DNA of 64,000 nucleotides from Hemileia vastatrix. Its lineage: Eukaryota > Basidiomycota > Pucciniomycetes > Pucciniales > Zaghouaniaceae. Positions within the stretch are counted from its first letter, which is position 1; each line of letters starts with the position of its first letter. A program made the position numbers and the translations under genes. The notes below the pieces were generated by a model. The model was not told where the DNA came from and ran no database searches. It saw only the letters and a list, made by a program, of their open reading frames with translations. The stretch covers positions 23,444,501 to 23,508,500 of the forward strand of contig JASXTE010000016.1 of NCBI GenBank assembly GCA_030280995.1. Reading direction: 5' to 3'. This document shows positions 1 to 10,776 of this stretch, one piece after another.

Positions 1-23
1 GGATGTAAATCGCTGATAAAATT

Positions 24-623
24 CTATTCACTCGTCTGGGTTTGATGGTGGTGGAACAGCACGAGTTTCAAAAAGACCCCACAAAAGTCTAATATGGAAA
101 AAAAGTGCATCCTTAAAAACAATGAAGGTAAGTTTATGAGTAAAGGATTCAAACTGATTATAATGGAAAAAATTACTTTTGTTTTTTCAAACCCATCAGG
201 TTGCTCACGCATAATCATTTGCATTGGGTTCTTTTTTGAAGACCAGGCAGGAGAGTTGGGTTTGATTGATTCATTATTGTTCCTGGGAGTCTTTGGTGAG
301 TGGGTCGGTCTTTCCAACGTTTCTGGCCTCCGTGGTATACTTGGAACTGGAGTAGAGGTAGAAGCTGCAGCTTGTTTGTTTTTACCTTTTCTACTTTCTT
401 GATTTTTAGAAGCTGATTTCGGTGTGGATGCCTTTTTCTTTCCTTTTAACTCCCCCTGTGCTGATGTAGATTGTTGAAGCTCTAAATTTTTAACCTTTTC
501 CATCAGTTGTGCGATAACTTGGTCTCGATGATTTAAACTTGCTTGGAGTGAAAAAAGTTGTGCTTGAACGTCATTAGCTGGTTGGATATTATAGGTGTCG
601 TTGTAGCCATAAGGTTCTCCCAT
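24..623 (-). CDS. Hypothetical coiled-coil protein, 5' exon (partial gene)
   Basis: The frame begins with ATG at 623 and reads about 149 codons before a likely GT donor at 176. Beyond that point the translation becomes hydrophobic and intron-like, so the exon is taken as 623-177. Residues ~20-50 form a probable coiled coil (LFSLQASLNHRDQVIAQLME). This is followed by a Lys/Ser/Pro-rich linker. Such N-termini are common on Gag-like proteins and on unannotated rust proteins, but no domain was recognised. The gene runs off the left edge of the window, so its product cannot be named. The opposite-strand frame at 94-402 is a shadow of it. Confidence 0.45.
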   Translation of the reverse strand: MGEPYGYNDTYNIQPANDVQAQLFSLQASLNHRDQVIAQLMEKVKNLELQQSTSAQGELKGKKKASTPKSASKNQESRKGKNKQAAASTSTPVPSIPRRPETLERPTHSPKTPRNNNESIKPNSPAWSSKKNPMQMIMREQPDGFEKTKVIFSIIISLNPLLINLPSLFLRMHFFSILDFCGVFLKLVLFHHHQTQTSE

Positions 624-1050
624 CTCAAGTGAAACAATTATATTAGTTTAGAGGGGATTTTTTAGTTTTTTTGTGATGAAGTATAAGAAAAATGAGGATT
701 TAAGGATAAATTTTGTTGTTTAGATCAATTTTGCACTCAGTGGATGTTAAACAAGTAGTTTAGTTTTGTCATTAGCATGATAAAGCGGTGCACTTTTTTT
801 TGATGCCATATTGTTTCTCTCAAAGACGTAATTAGTCCTATTGAAGTTTGATAACATTTTTTATTTATGCAGGCAATGAATTGAGCATAAGATGTCATCT
901 TAGTTACCATGAGATGAAGTGAGCCCGCATAGCAACATATGAGCTTGGCTTTAGCTGACGTGGCGGCCGCCCATGTTTTAGTCAACGTGGAACCCTTCCC
1001 CAACGTCTGCGCGACGTGGGGGCAGTTTCATCGGCTGTTTGCGCGTGGTG
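624..1050. other. Intergenic, no gene seen
   Basis: No convincing coding frame. Around 950-1045 there is a GC-rich patch with three GACGTGG/AACGTGG-like words, unlike the AT-rich surroundings. Confidence 0.4.
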
Positions 1051-1327
1051 TTAAAGGGACCACCTTTCTATTTTTAGAGTTCTTCCCCTATTGAGTTAGC
1101 AGTATCTCTCGCTCATAGCTTCCCTCCACCGATGACAGTGTTAGATTACCCATGCACTTTTTTGCCGTAAAGGTTAGTGTTAGATTTTGTCTTTATTTCA
1201 TTCCTCAGAGGTCAGCATTATACTAACATTATATTTCGTCATCCTTCAAGCTAGCGTTATTGTTGTGGAATCTGGTTAAGGTGAAAATGGCCTATTGAGG
1301 CTAACAATAGAAAGGTGGTCCCTTTAA
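1051..1327. mobile_element. MITE with TTAA ends, 277 bp
   Basis: The two ends are inverted repeats matching at 26 of 27 positions. The left end begins TTAAAGGGACCACC and the right end finishes GGTGGTCCCTTTAA. Each end carries TTAA, the target duplicated by piggyBac-type transposases. Since TTAA is its own complement, it may be target duplication or part of the repeat. There is no coding capacity, so it would be mobilised in trans. The family assignment is inference from the TTAA ends only. Confidence 0.7.
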
Positions 1328-1454
1328 GGCCTCCTTAAAATATTGCGGAAGACTTAAATATTATCCTCGAAACTACGTATTGAAGTAGAGAAAAGATTTA
1401 GAATGACAAGGTGTAGTGATAAGTGTGGTGGTATTCTATGAGGTGGAAATATTT

Positions 1455-1730
1455 TCTCAGTAACTACTGAGCAGTTTCGCAGAAATGACTGAGAATTTGC
1501 TCAGAAATAACTGAAAATTGTCTCAGAAATGACAGAGAATTGTCTCACCAATGACAGAGAGTTTTCTAAACAATGATTATACATTTTCTAAGCAATGACT
1601 GATAATGGTCACAAAAATGACTGAGCATTTTCTCAACAGTGACTGAGGATTGACTCAGAAACGACTGAATTTAGCTCAGATATGACTGAGCATTGGCTGA
1701 GAATTAATTGGCCATTGTCTCAGAAATGAC
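1455..1730. repeat. 22-bp minisatellite, about 12 degenerate copies
   Basis: A 22-bp unit recurs in register, for example CTCAGAAATGACAGAGAATT plus two bases. TGACTGAG and CTCAG words recur in nearly every copy. Copies are diverged by several substitutions but mostly keep the length of 22. No coding frame runs through it. Confidence 0.8.
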
Positions 1731-2773
1731 AAAGGAAAGACTTAAAATTGACACATATGTAACAATAATTGAGTTTCAATTGGTCTTCACGTCATTTTCA
1801 GTACGTTTTCCCCCTTAATATCAAGTTTTTTCTTTAATACCTCAACTAATGTTTCATTTGTGAGGTACGTTGAGTTCAAGGTTGCTTAATTTCTAGCAAG
1901 TTCACCTTCCATACTTTGTGGTGAATTCAACTTGAGTCATGATAGGGTTAATCTACAGGCTTTGGAGTCAGATTGTGAGCTAACTCTTTGTAAAAAAAAT
2001 ACTTATGTGTTTTTTAATGTTATGGTATTACCATACTATGTAATTATCTAGTCTCCCACCAGTATATAATGTAGCCTCTGAGTGCACTGGAGATCTTTTC
2101 ATGGTTTTGAAAGGCATCATTCTCTACAGATTATGGGCCTCCTGCTGGTGGAGAACTCTGTGTGGAACCATGGTTGCTCCGTCATAGCTATTTTTTTGAG
2201 TGTACCACACTCAATTTTGTTTTGGAGGAGTACACTACACTCTTTTGGTTTATCATAGGTAGTAAACCAAGCTTGTTGGATGTTTTCCCCCTGCCAATTG
2301 TTGAAATTTTTTCTCACCTTTTGTGTCAAATTTTCCTATTTCCAAGGGTCTCATTTCTCAAAACCTGAGCCCACTTCTATGGCCAAGTATGAATGTCTCT
2401 CAAAGCCATTTCTTGCATCACCACCACACTTTTCCATCTACATTCTAAAGAAACATCTCTAATTCTAAAAACTTGCCCCAAATTTTTCTACTCTCATGTT
2501 GAGACCTAAGAAGGCAGACTACTACTAGTGCTAACACTAATCTGAGACAGGAATGACTATGCTGGATACAGCAGTGAGACTAACTAAGACTGACTATGTT
2601 GTGGTTTCCAACAGTAAGGGAAGGTGGGACTGACTAAGCCATTAGCAGTGAGACTAGAGAGTAACTAGATTACTAGGTAAGTTGCCTGATGAGGAGTGTT
2701 CCACAGCACTTGAACCATATAACCCCCTTATGCAATATCCCCTCTTCTGCTTCTCACAATGCATAGCACCCGT
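1731..2773. other. Intergenic, no gene seen
   Basis: Only short overlapping open frames without domain features. Short words such as GTGAGACTAA recur at 2570-2660. I see no functional element. Confidence 0.4.
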
Positions 2774-3860
2774 TGTAGACAATCCTATAGTACTAGCTAT
2801 AGGCCTTGACCAAGGGAGTTGGAGAAAACCCAGAGAGAAAATCCCCTGTCCCTTTAGAAAAATATAAGTGAGATTTACCTGCTACTGTAAATTGGTTCCT
2901 GTTGTTTAAAGCCCCTTTTCCAATACACTTGACTGCCTGATCAGCCAAGAAAGTAGTCTCCAGACAGACTATTAAACCAAAGAACTGAAATGTAGACCAA
3001 TGTCCACACCAGAGAAAGCAATGATACTTGATGTAGGTTGCAAATCCACACCAGAGACAGCAATAATACTTGATATAGCTTGCAAGACTACACCAGAGAA
3101 AACAGTTGCCAAAGTTGAGTTAAATGAAGAACTAGCCTTGAAACAAACACAGCCAATTGTGGCCAGAAAACAGTGAAAACTGAGTGAGGAAAAAGGATAT
3201 CACCTACGGATGGTTGTATGATAATTAAGGTTGCCCCAAACTGTCTTATTCACTATGTACACACAGACCACTATCTAAGAGCCCATGCACACCAACAAAT
3301 TTGGCGTTTCTGAGCGCCAAATTGCACAAAAACCCTCTAGAAACGCTTCACAGCCTTCTAGCACTGAGTCAGGTGGTCTGCCTGCCTGAGGCCGCAGGAC
3401 CACCCTGAAGCCAGAAAACCACCAAAAACACCCAAAAACACCCAAAATACATAGAAAAATAAACTACAACCACTAAAACCTTTAAAACACATAATTAAGC
3501 TACAACAACTTTGTGACATGAAACGTAGAGAAAAATTAGCCAATTCCAATGGTACTAAGCACTTAACCCTAAGACTTAAGGTTAGCCCGTAAAACGCAAA
3601 AAACAAAATTAAACAGCTATCTTTTAAAATGAAAAATAAGAAATAATCCCTCAAATACTTAGAATATAAAAAATTTCATAAAGACATAAAATATAGAGAA
3701 AAACTGGGACTATCCAATGGTAATACCCACATCCCCACAGTCCCAATATTTGTCAAATAATTCCAGAAAAACACCCCATTATTAAACAATGCAATTTAAG
3801 ACATATCAAAACAATGCCAAACAGACCAACAAAGAGCTCCACCAATGTTGGAGGACCACA
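2774..3860 (-). repeat. 3' LTR of gypsy element B
   Basis: This is a direct repeat of 62791-63863 with many substitutions, ~1.08 kb long. On the plus strand it runs from TGTAGACAATCC to GGACCACA, so the minus-strand LTR starts TG and ends CA. The inner edge is fixed by a polypurine tract directly outside it (3861-3873). The outer flank (CCCGT) does not match the flank of the other LTR (CCATA), so no target duplication is evident. Confidence 0.85.
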
Positions 3861-3873
3861 TCCTCCCTCAAAT
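3861..3873 (-). other. Polypurine tract of element B
   Basis: On the minus strand it reads TTTGAGGGAGGA directly before the LTR start TGTGG. Element C has the nearly identical GGAGGGAGGA before its 3' LTR at 42682. It primes plus-strand DNA synthesis in LTR retrotransposons. Confidence 0.8.
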
Positions 3874-3908
3874 AGAGAATTTCCACATTCTCCTTCATCA
3901 CAGCCACC

Positions 3909-4533
3909 ATGTTCAGCTTCCTCTCTAAATCTGCTACTGACATGGGTCCTTGCCAATACTGCATTGACAACAATCTCATCTGTACCACAACACCTCCAGC
4001 TCATCCCTACAGAGCCTCCTGTGATACGTGTCACTCTAGGAGGAAGACTTGTTTCAGAACTGGTCCATTGTCCTCTTCAACATCTTCTTCTCCTCCACAA
4101 CCTGATCCGCCTTCCACCAGCACCAAAAGATCCAGACCATTCATCCTGATCCTCAGACTGGTCAACAAATTACACACTTCAAAAAAGAGTGCTGAACCCG
4201 CTACAAACACAAGCTCTTCCATCCCTGGTCCTTCTAATGGTAAGCCCAATACTTCTTCATACTGAAATTCAATCTGACCAATTTCCTGTTCATTCCAATT
4301 GAGACAGTGATGATGAAAATGTGGGAACCCTTGAAGAACCCCCACCAAATCCATTTACAACCATCAAAGACAACTTCCAACAACATTCTTCTCAACAGAA
4401 GCATCTCATCCTAGATTACTTCAAATACACTCCTTCCACAAACCCACAGGACCTTGAGAAAAGAAAAAACCTCATCCATCAGTCCAAAGCCAATGCTGAA
4501 CATTTTGTTACATCTCTTGATTCTTTTTTGTGA
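3909..4533 (+). CDS. Zn2Cys6-like cysteine-cluster protein, antisense within element B
   Basis: Two exons, 3909-4239 and 4304-4533, join through a 64-bp GT-AG intron in frame, giving ~186 residues. Residues ~15-48 hold C-x2-C-x6-C-x12-C-x2-C-x6-C (CDTCHSRRKTC in the second half). This spacing fits the fungal binuclear Zn2Cys6 cluster, although the basic residues lie in the second half rather than the first. A Ser/Pro-rich linker follows, then an acidic and helical C-terminus ending at TGA. It lies antisense to the retrotransposon, between its pol and 3' LTR, starting 49 bp inside the LTR edge. A related gene follows at 5163. DNA binding is inferred from the cysteine spacing alone; a nucleic-acid-binding accessory protein is an alternative. 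Confidence 0.55.
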
Positions 4534-4589
4534 TCACTTCTTGCCTGAAAATCTTGATTTAAAAATAAAAATAGATAAAAAACTCCTCA

Positions 4590-5010
4590 TTTTAAAGTCT
4601 CTGGGGACTAATCCTCAGTTTTAAGTCTTGGGTGACTAACAGCCCTCATTTTATAGTCTTGGGGGACTCAAAAACCCTCAGTTTATAGTCTTGGGGGACT
4701 CAAAACCTGAATCAAAAAGACAGAACCAGAGATAAAAACATTAAAGACAAAAGAAACAAACTAGCATTCTGGGGTAACTGTTCTACAGAGCAGCCAGCTC
4801 ATCAGTTACCCCCACACTTGCCTTAACAAAATTCAGAGACTCCCCCTTAGATGCCCTCTGCCAGAATCACACCAACTCCACATTATCAGTTTATAGTCCT
4901 GAAGGACTCAACCAACAACCATCCTCAGTTTATATTCTTGGTGGACTGTACCATTTCTCAGTTTAAAGTCTTGATGGACTGCCAGTTTTTAGTCTAAAGT
5001 CTTGACAGAC
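4590..5010 (-). repeat. Array of stem-loop + TAAACTG repeats in element B
   Basis: About seven copies are read on the minus strand as AGTC, a six-base loop such as CCCCAA or CACCAA, GACT, then (A/T)TAAACTGAGG. They correspond to the much longer array of element C at 40.86-42.02 kb. The stem AGTC/GACT is retained in most copies although the loops vary. One copy (~4925) has GAAT opposite AGTC. Confidence 0.8.
4764..4815 (-). other. Conserved GGGGTAAC inverted-repeat cassette (three copies in B)
   Basis: The plus strand shows GGGGTAACTG, about 25 bases including CTACAGAGCAGC, then CAGTTACCCCC. Two further copies lie at ~7617-7666 and ~7877-7922. Element C has one copy in its own sense at 39969-40013. 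The stem and the inner GCTGCTC word are kept while flanks differ, which suggests a selected RNA or DNA structure. Confidence 0.7.
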
Positions 5011-5162
5011 TACCAGTGTTTTGCATATAAGGGCGGAGCCACCTCCATGCACAGTGCTCCACAGAAAACCTTCTGAACTTCAACTCTTTCTTCATTATCT
5101 ACACATCACTGAAAAAATTTTCCTTCATATCTTTTCTCTTCATTATTTTTTCTTCAAAGATC

Positions 5163-6547
5163 ATGGCTGAATCACCAGACTTTGACGCATTGGACCTTCC
5201 CTGTTTCACTGCTCCAAAGGACTTTGCTTGTAAACAGTGCATCCACATGTTCAGACTTTGTACCTTCAATCTTCCTACTCCTCAAGCCAAATTCTATAAC
5301 AGAGCCTGTGATTCTTGCAACTCTAAAAATAAAAGATGTGACAGAGACCCCAACTATCCAATACCTCCGCCTTCACCTTCACAAAAATATACTTCCAGAT
5401 CTCCTACCAGGTCACCAGAACTTGGGCCTGCTTCTTCTTCTTTATCTTCTGATCCTTCCAGAAGATCAAACCGTTCTATTCCCAAAACACTCCCTAAAAG
5501 ACTTGCTTTATCTTCTCAAGGATCTGCCTTTATCTCAGAAAATTTGGCCAAATTAGCTTCAAAATAAGCTTCCAGGCAGCCCTCCCAAAGTTGGGAGGCC
5601 CGCCCGCCTTGCCAAAAAGCAAAAATCAGGCTCAAAACTCCCAAATCCAGCCAGATAACAGCCAAAATACACCATTAAACACCAACAACTCTACGCAACC
5701 ACCTCCTAGTGCTCCCAGAGCAATGCGTACACACCAAATTTCTTCCCCAGACAACCCCAAAAATTCCAACAACTCTAGAAAATCTGCCAGAGGACCTTCT
5801 GAAAACACCAGAGCATGAAACACTGCTTCAAAACAATAATCTCAGGTTACTTTAAGAAGAACTAACTACACCTCTCCTCTGGGTGCCAATTATTCCTCTG
5901 ATGGTTCCCTTTCTTTTAGATCTTTATCCAGCAAATCACAATCAGCTTCCAGGTCACCTTCTCCTGATCCTTCCTTTAGCAACCCTGGTTCTCCACCACC
6001 AGTGTCCAACCCAACTTGGCCAAGCAATAATAATATCCACAACAACAACAGCAGCCCTGCTTCTCCAACCAGGCCACAGGAACACCCTTCTTCTCCTTCA
6101 TCTTCTCAACACCATTTAGAGAATGATCATGAGAGTCCATACCTCTATCTGGTTGATCCTCCTTCAACATCCATTCAGCTTTTTTCAACAGCTCAAATCC
6201 CGCCCGCTTACAAATTTGATGAGCTTCCAATCTGTAAGTACCAAATTAATAAATCCAATTTCTTTAACAGAGAACAAATACTGATCTATTTACTCTGTGT
6301 AGTTGGAATCCCGCCTCCTGAAACTACAATTGGGATTGGCCAACCTCTAGAAACTACTTTAACACTGGATTACGCCTACTTGAAACAACACCTAAGCATA
6401 ATGTGTTCAAACATGCTTAAGGCCTTTGCCCTCCACGGTCCATTGAATGAGTTTGAAAAGAATCTGAGAAAACAGCTCCTTGATGACCACTGGAAGATGT
6501 CTGGAATAATCAAGCACACCTTCCAGCACTCTATCCCTGCTTCTTAG
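5163..6547 (+). CDS. Second Zn2Cys6-like accessory gene in element B, exons uncertain
   Basis: It opens with ATG at 5163 and reads 134 codons to TAA at 5567. Residues ~23-59 contain C-x2-C-x6-C-x15-C-x2-C-x6-C (CDSCNSKNKRC in the second half), like the gene at 3909. A Ser/Arg/Pro-rich tail follows. A second open stretch from ~5846 to 6547 is Ser/Pro-rich and then becomes a plausible folded domain of ~110 residues, ending TFQHSIPAS. The two may be exons of one gene, but no clean junction was found; the frame at 5591-5818 may belong in between. Upstream, ~5030-5160 is pyrimidine-rich and leader-like. It is antisense to element B. Transcription regulation is only a guess from the cysteine pattern. 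Confidence 0.45.
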
Positions 6548-6719
6548 ACTTCTTCCCAAAATTACCTTCCACTCCGGTCCATGACCATTACAATCCACAT
6601 ACTCTTTCCAGCCGCCTACACCACAAAGAACACAGTTCTTCTTCCAATCGTAAAAAAAAGCAAAAACACCACCTTAATCTGGACCAACCGCTGGAGGCTT
6701 CTTCTTCCTGACATTAAAA

Positions 6720-7420
6720 TAAACAAGAAATAAATTAATAAGTCACTAAAAAGAGAGAACAATAACAATTAACAGATATATATATAAATTTGTTTAATTT
6801 TTATTTTTATTTTATTTTATTTATTTTAATTTTAATTTTAATTATTTTAATTCTATTTTATTTATTTTATTTTTATTTTTATTTTAAACTACTAACATAC
6901 TAAAAAAAAACTTAAAAATAAACAAACAATATACCCAAAAATAAGAGAACTGAGAAATTAAAATGAAATGAAAAAAAATAATAAAATGAGATAACTGATA
7001 ATTACAAATGCTATCCTGCAGCCAAATGATGAGCTCATCCCCTGATAACTTACCCACATCCAAGTGCACCTTGATGTGGATACACTGTTCAATAATTTTT
7101 AAATGAATTAAAAAAAAAGATGAAATAAATAGAAATTGAGAGAATAATATGAATAAGAAAAAAATAGCATATCCTGGCCAATTTATGAGCCTTTCCCAAC
7201 CAATGCTTGCCCACATCCAGATGACCCTGATGTGGTAACACCATATAATATAATTTTGTGATTTTTTCCTCTTTATATCATAATAACTTGCATAAAAAAT
7301 TAAAAGAAAAAAAAGAAAAAAGAAAAAAATCTAAAACTACTATCTAACTATAGACACATAAATTAAAGAAATAAAAAAGAAAAAAAATCCAGCCCCATAG
7401 AAAGTCCAGTCCAAGGAAAT
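6720..7420 (-). other. AT-rich 3' region of B with two CCACATC hairpins
   Basis: Long T/A homopolymer-like runs occupy 6780-6900. At 7064-7090 and 7203-7226 lie inverted repeats of the form CCACATCCAAGTGCACCTTG followed by ATGTGG. Element C has the counterpart at 40371-40398. No gene seen. Confidence 0.6.
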
Positions 7421-7424
7421 GATC

Positions 7425-7490
7425 ACTGGGTGGGATCCCTCCAATAAGTAAAAATTATGGGAGACCACCAATGATCCCCCACTAAACCAA
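7425..7490 (-). other. Conserved GATCACTGG inverted-repeat cassette of B
   Basis: GATCACTGGGTGGGATCCCTCC and, ~25 bases on, GGGAGACCACCAATGATC form an imperfect inverted repeat. Element C carries the counterpart at ~40230-40290 in its own sense. Two more TAAACTG stem-loops follow at ~7528 and ~7784, and one of the CAATGAGGATAAACTATG type at ~8030. Confidence 0.6.
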
Positions 7491-8057
7491 ATAGAAGAAA
7501 TAAGCTAGTCCCAAGCCAGTAAGCCAGTTTAAAGTCATAGTGGACTTGAAACCTGAATAACAAAAACCAGAACTAGGATTCAACTAGGAAAAACAAAAAT
7601 ACTTGAAAAAGACATTATGGGTTAACTGTTCTACAGAGCAGCAAGCACATCAGTTATCCCCACACTTTCCAAAATAATATCTAGAAGCCCCCCTGGGTAC
7701 CTTTTAACAAAACACAAAATCCAACACATTAAACCAAAACCAATAAGCATGAAGAGTCTGGCACTTGAAGACCAAAAGAATTTCCAGTTTAAAGTCATAG
7801 AGGACTAAAACCTGTGAAGAAAAACCAATACTAGGGTTCAACCAAATTAAGAGAAGGGGTTGGAAACAGACAATCTGGGGTAACTTTTGATTGAGCAGCA
7901 AGCCCATCAGTCACCCCCACACTTGCCAGAATAAAATCTAAAAGCCCCACCCATGGGTACCTTCTAACAAAAACTTTCCAGCAAAACAGATGCACAGCAT
8001 CACTAAAATCCAAAATTAAAGAATGGTCCATAGTTTATCCTCATTGCAGAGTCAATC

Positions 8058-8448
8058 TTATTCACTTTTTGTGCCTCTAGGATAAAATCTCTTCACCTGA
8101 TCTGCAGATACTCTCTTCTTTAAGACTGTGCCATCTAACTCCTCCAAAACATAAGAACCTCCAGACACCTGAGATCTGACTCTGTAAGGTCCATTCCATC
8201 TTTCAGCAAAAATCTTTCCCCACTGACTCTCCAAACTTCTATTATACGCCAAAACAAAACAACCAGGTCTCAAGGGTTTCCTGAGTCTATGAGCCAACTA
8301 TTTGTACAAGTATATGACTGATTGATTTCTTATCTTCATCATTCTAGAGTATGCCTTCTCTTGACATTCCACTCTACATTTCAACTGATGCATCCTGGCA
8401 CAGAGTAAATCTTCTGTTGAGCATATATCATCTCAATCAATTACAAGA
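8058..8448 (-). pseudogene. pol: C-terminal end of gypsy pol of element B
   Basis: The translation matches the integrase C-terminus of element C (39040-39400) almost residue for residue: AHRLRKP, NRSLESQWGK, RWNGPYR, VSGGSYVLEELDG and ADQVKRFYPRGT. The 79 codons at 8297-8058 are open. Upstream to 8448 the homology continues but carries a TGG-to-TGA stop and another stop before AHRL. At 8448 it meets the terminal inverted repeat of the giant transposon, and the next codons of the same pol resume at 56496. So this is one end of a gene split by 48 kb, not an independent fragment. Confidence 0.9.
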
Positions 8449-8488
8449 CACCACAGAAAATTTGGGGGGGTATTGCTAGCAATACCCC
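8449..8488 (+). repeat. Left terminal inverted repeat of giant element
   Basis: It begins CACCACAG, has an A/T stretch and a run of seven G, and ends in a palindrome centred on ATTGCTAGCAAT. It differs from the right repeat only in the A/T stretch (AAAATTT against AAAAAAT). Confidence 0.92.
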
Positions 8489-8727
8489 TTATTTAAAAAT
8501 GTTGGGAAGTGGTTGGAAAGCTGTTGGAAGGCTGTTGGGAGTTCATTGTGAAACCAGATTTAAATTAATTGGACAAAGATTTGGTAATCAGTTAGACCTA
8601 GGTTCAACCAAAATCAATCACAGGTTTCTTGGAGCTTGGTGATTACTTTGATTTTGAGCTGAGAACAGATTGAGCAAAGCTTGAACATATCACTTAAAAT
8701 ATCATAATATTCACTTTCCCATCTTGT
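8489..8727. other. Left subterminal region of giant element
   Basis: Four GTTGG-containing words occur within 8510-8545 (GTTGGGAAG, GGTTGGAAAG, TGTTGGAAGG, TGTTGGGAG). CACTA transposases bind short subterminal repeats, so these are candidates; this is inference. No gene seen before the gypsy A insertion. Confidence 0.4.
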
Positions 8728-8732
8728 GGAAA

Positions 8733-9503
8733 TGTCACGCGCCACGTGACAATCGAGGCAAAAGCAGCTCATTAAATCAATAATATGGAGTCCTAAATCT
8801 ATATTCGAAGCACAGAAAGAAATTCTCCATAGCAACTGCTATTCCCCTTTGTGTACTTACTATTTAACTGCGCTAGCCTAAAATCTAAATCTAAATTAGT
8901 CAATCTCCCAATAGGTTGCCTTAGTCTCCTTTTCAATAAGCGAGGCACAGCGCTAGGATCAACGTAATAGTACAGTAGTAGTTTTCATTAAAGTTTTGTT
9001 AATTAATTAAAAAGGGGTAAATTGAGCATGGACGGATATTTAGCAAAGAGGGTCTAAGTGTATGTTAGTAATGGTCAATGGTATGGGAATGGTGCGATGA
9101 AAGGGAGGTCAATGCAAGGAGGAACAAAGGATATAAAAGGGTTGGTTATTTGGTTCGATATTCCTTAGAATTAAATTATAAAACGTATTTACATTAATAG
9201 TGGTAAAATCTTTAAGTTAAATCATTGTTATTGTATCTTTCTTTTATCTTCTCAATATTCATTTCTAAATCCTAAATCTTTGATTATTGAGTTTCCAACC
9301 CTTCGTGAGATCTTAAGAATTCCTATTACCTTTGAAACTATTTTATAATTCTTCTTGAACGAACCTCGAACCTGTAGCTCTTACTTTGAGTGACCTTTGA
9401 ATCACTTCCTCGAATCATTCCTCTGTGCTTTGAAGAAGTTTCTAAATCTCTCATCTCACTTCCAGGAACATCCTCAACCTTGTGCGTAGGTCGTCCGGTG
9501 ACA
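8733..9503 (+). repeat. 5' LTR of element A
   Basis: 771 bp, starting TGTCACGCGCCACGTGAC and ending GTCCGGTGACA. It matches the solo LTR at 17361-18140 over its full length and the truncated LTR at 15987-16353 over its last ~365 bp. It contains a TATAAAAGG-like word near 9132. Confidence 0.9.
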
Positions 9504-9574
9504 GTATAATTTAATTCTCCGTAGTTCTCATTCTTTGCACTACTACGTCTTTTTAGGTGCTTCTAAAATTTTAA

Positions 9575-10764
9575 ATGGCACCTGTTCAACGCACTCCTCC
9601 TACGGGCGCTACTACTAGAGCTCGCGCTAGAGGCAGGCCAACAGCCACAAGGTCTGTTTCTCGCACTCACTCTTTGGAACCACTCGACCTTAGGGAACGG
9701 CAAAATTCAGTTCAATCTGTAGAAGACATCCCACAAGATTTTGAGGATTCTAGTGATGAAGAAGAAGGAGAGGATACAATGCACGAGGCACCATCCGCCC
9801 CAGCCAATGACCCTTCTGGTCAATCCTCAGAACCTGGACCATCTAATTCTCTGGAAGATTTCATGAGACTTTTCATGAAAACCCTTTCAAATCCAACGTC
9901 TTCAGAGGGATCTAAGTTCAAAACTACTTCTATGAATTCTCCTGACAAATTCGACGGAGATCACCCCGACAGATTGCAACCCTTCTTGCAAACCTGCAAG
10001 CTACTGTTCCATAATGACCCTTGAACCTTTAACAGCGACCGATCAAAGGTTGTTTACGCTTCTTCATTCCTAGCTGGGAAAGCAGCAAGATGGTTCGAAC
10101 CTTATCTGCTCATGCTTTCTTCGACAGAAACCCACTTACTTATCAATAATTGGGAAAAGTTCAAAGACCAACTTTTTACGTTGTTTGGGGACCCTAATGA
10201 AACTGACAACGCATAAATTGAACTTGATTTTCTTCGCATGAGTGATAATGGTAAAGCTTCTGAATATATCTTGAACTTCAGAGCACTTCAAACTCAAGTA
10301 GGTTGGAATGATGCTGCCCTTAAGTATCATTTCAAGAAAGGACTTCCTTCGAGGATTCTGCATCAATTAAATCTTCATAGTCAGAAGATGACTACTTTAA
10401 CAGATTTAATGGATTGAACCCTTGAACTTGACGGCGTTTATCAAGGATGACTTCAACATTGTTGATATGCCAACAAATCTCAAGGCCTAAATTTTAAATC
10501 GGGACCTTCTTCGCACCCACGACCAAATCAATCCTCCTTGACTCAATCCAAACCCAATAAGGGAAAGGATAAACCTCGACCAAAAGGCTTGACCCCAGGC
10601 AATATCAGCAAAGTACTGGATCCTAAAGGGGAACTTAAAGAAGCTGAGAGGAAGAGAAGAGCAGATAATGGGTTATGTATGTATTGTGGGGGTAAGCACA
10701 AGTTGGAAGACTGTGTAAAATTGAAGGAAAGAGAAGGTACTAGTTCGAAGTCAAAAAACCAGTA
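9575..10764 (+). pseudogene. gag: gag of element A
   Basis: It starts with ATG at 9575 after a 71-bp leader. The N-terminus is Arg-rich, followed by an acidic stretch (SSDEEEGEDT) and a capsid-like region. Stops interrupt the frame at 10022 (TGA), ~10214 (TAA), ~10417 (TGA), ~10448 (TGA) and ~10464 (TGA), yet the same frame continues to TAG at 10764. Near the end is a CCHC-type zinc knuckle with short spacing (CMYCGGKHKLEDC), which binds the RNA genome in active relatives. Four of the five stops are explained by CGA to TGA. The product was the structural shell protein of the retrotransposon particle. Confidence 0.85.
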
Positions 10765-10776
10765 GATAGTTTACTT

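Larger units (their letters stand above)
2774..8448 (-). mobile_element. Gypsy element B, left (3') portion
   Basis: This holds, in minus-strand order, the C-terminal end of pol (8448-8058), a structured 3' non-coding region, two plus-strand accessory genes, a polypurine tract and the 3' LTR. The remainder of the same element lies at 56499-63863, beyond the giant DNA transposon. Without that transposon B would be ~13.0 kb, close to the 12.5 kb of its intact relative C. Confidence 0.88.

Noticed and set aside
737..1003. 88-codon minus-strand frame
   Set aside because: No features, no neighbours in frame, and composition changes at its GC-rich start.
9504..9574. Self-priming or tRNA primer site after the 5' LTR of element A
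   Set aside because: The bases after the LTR neither start TGG nor match the start of the presumed transcript; no priming mode can be supported.
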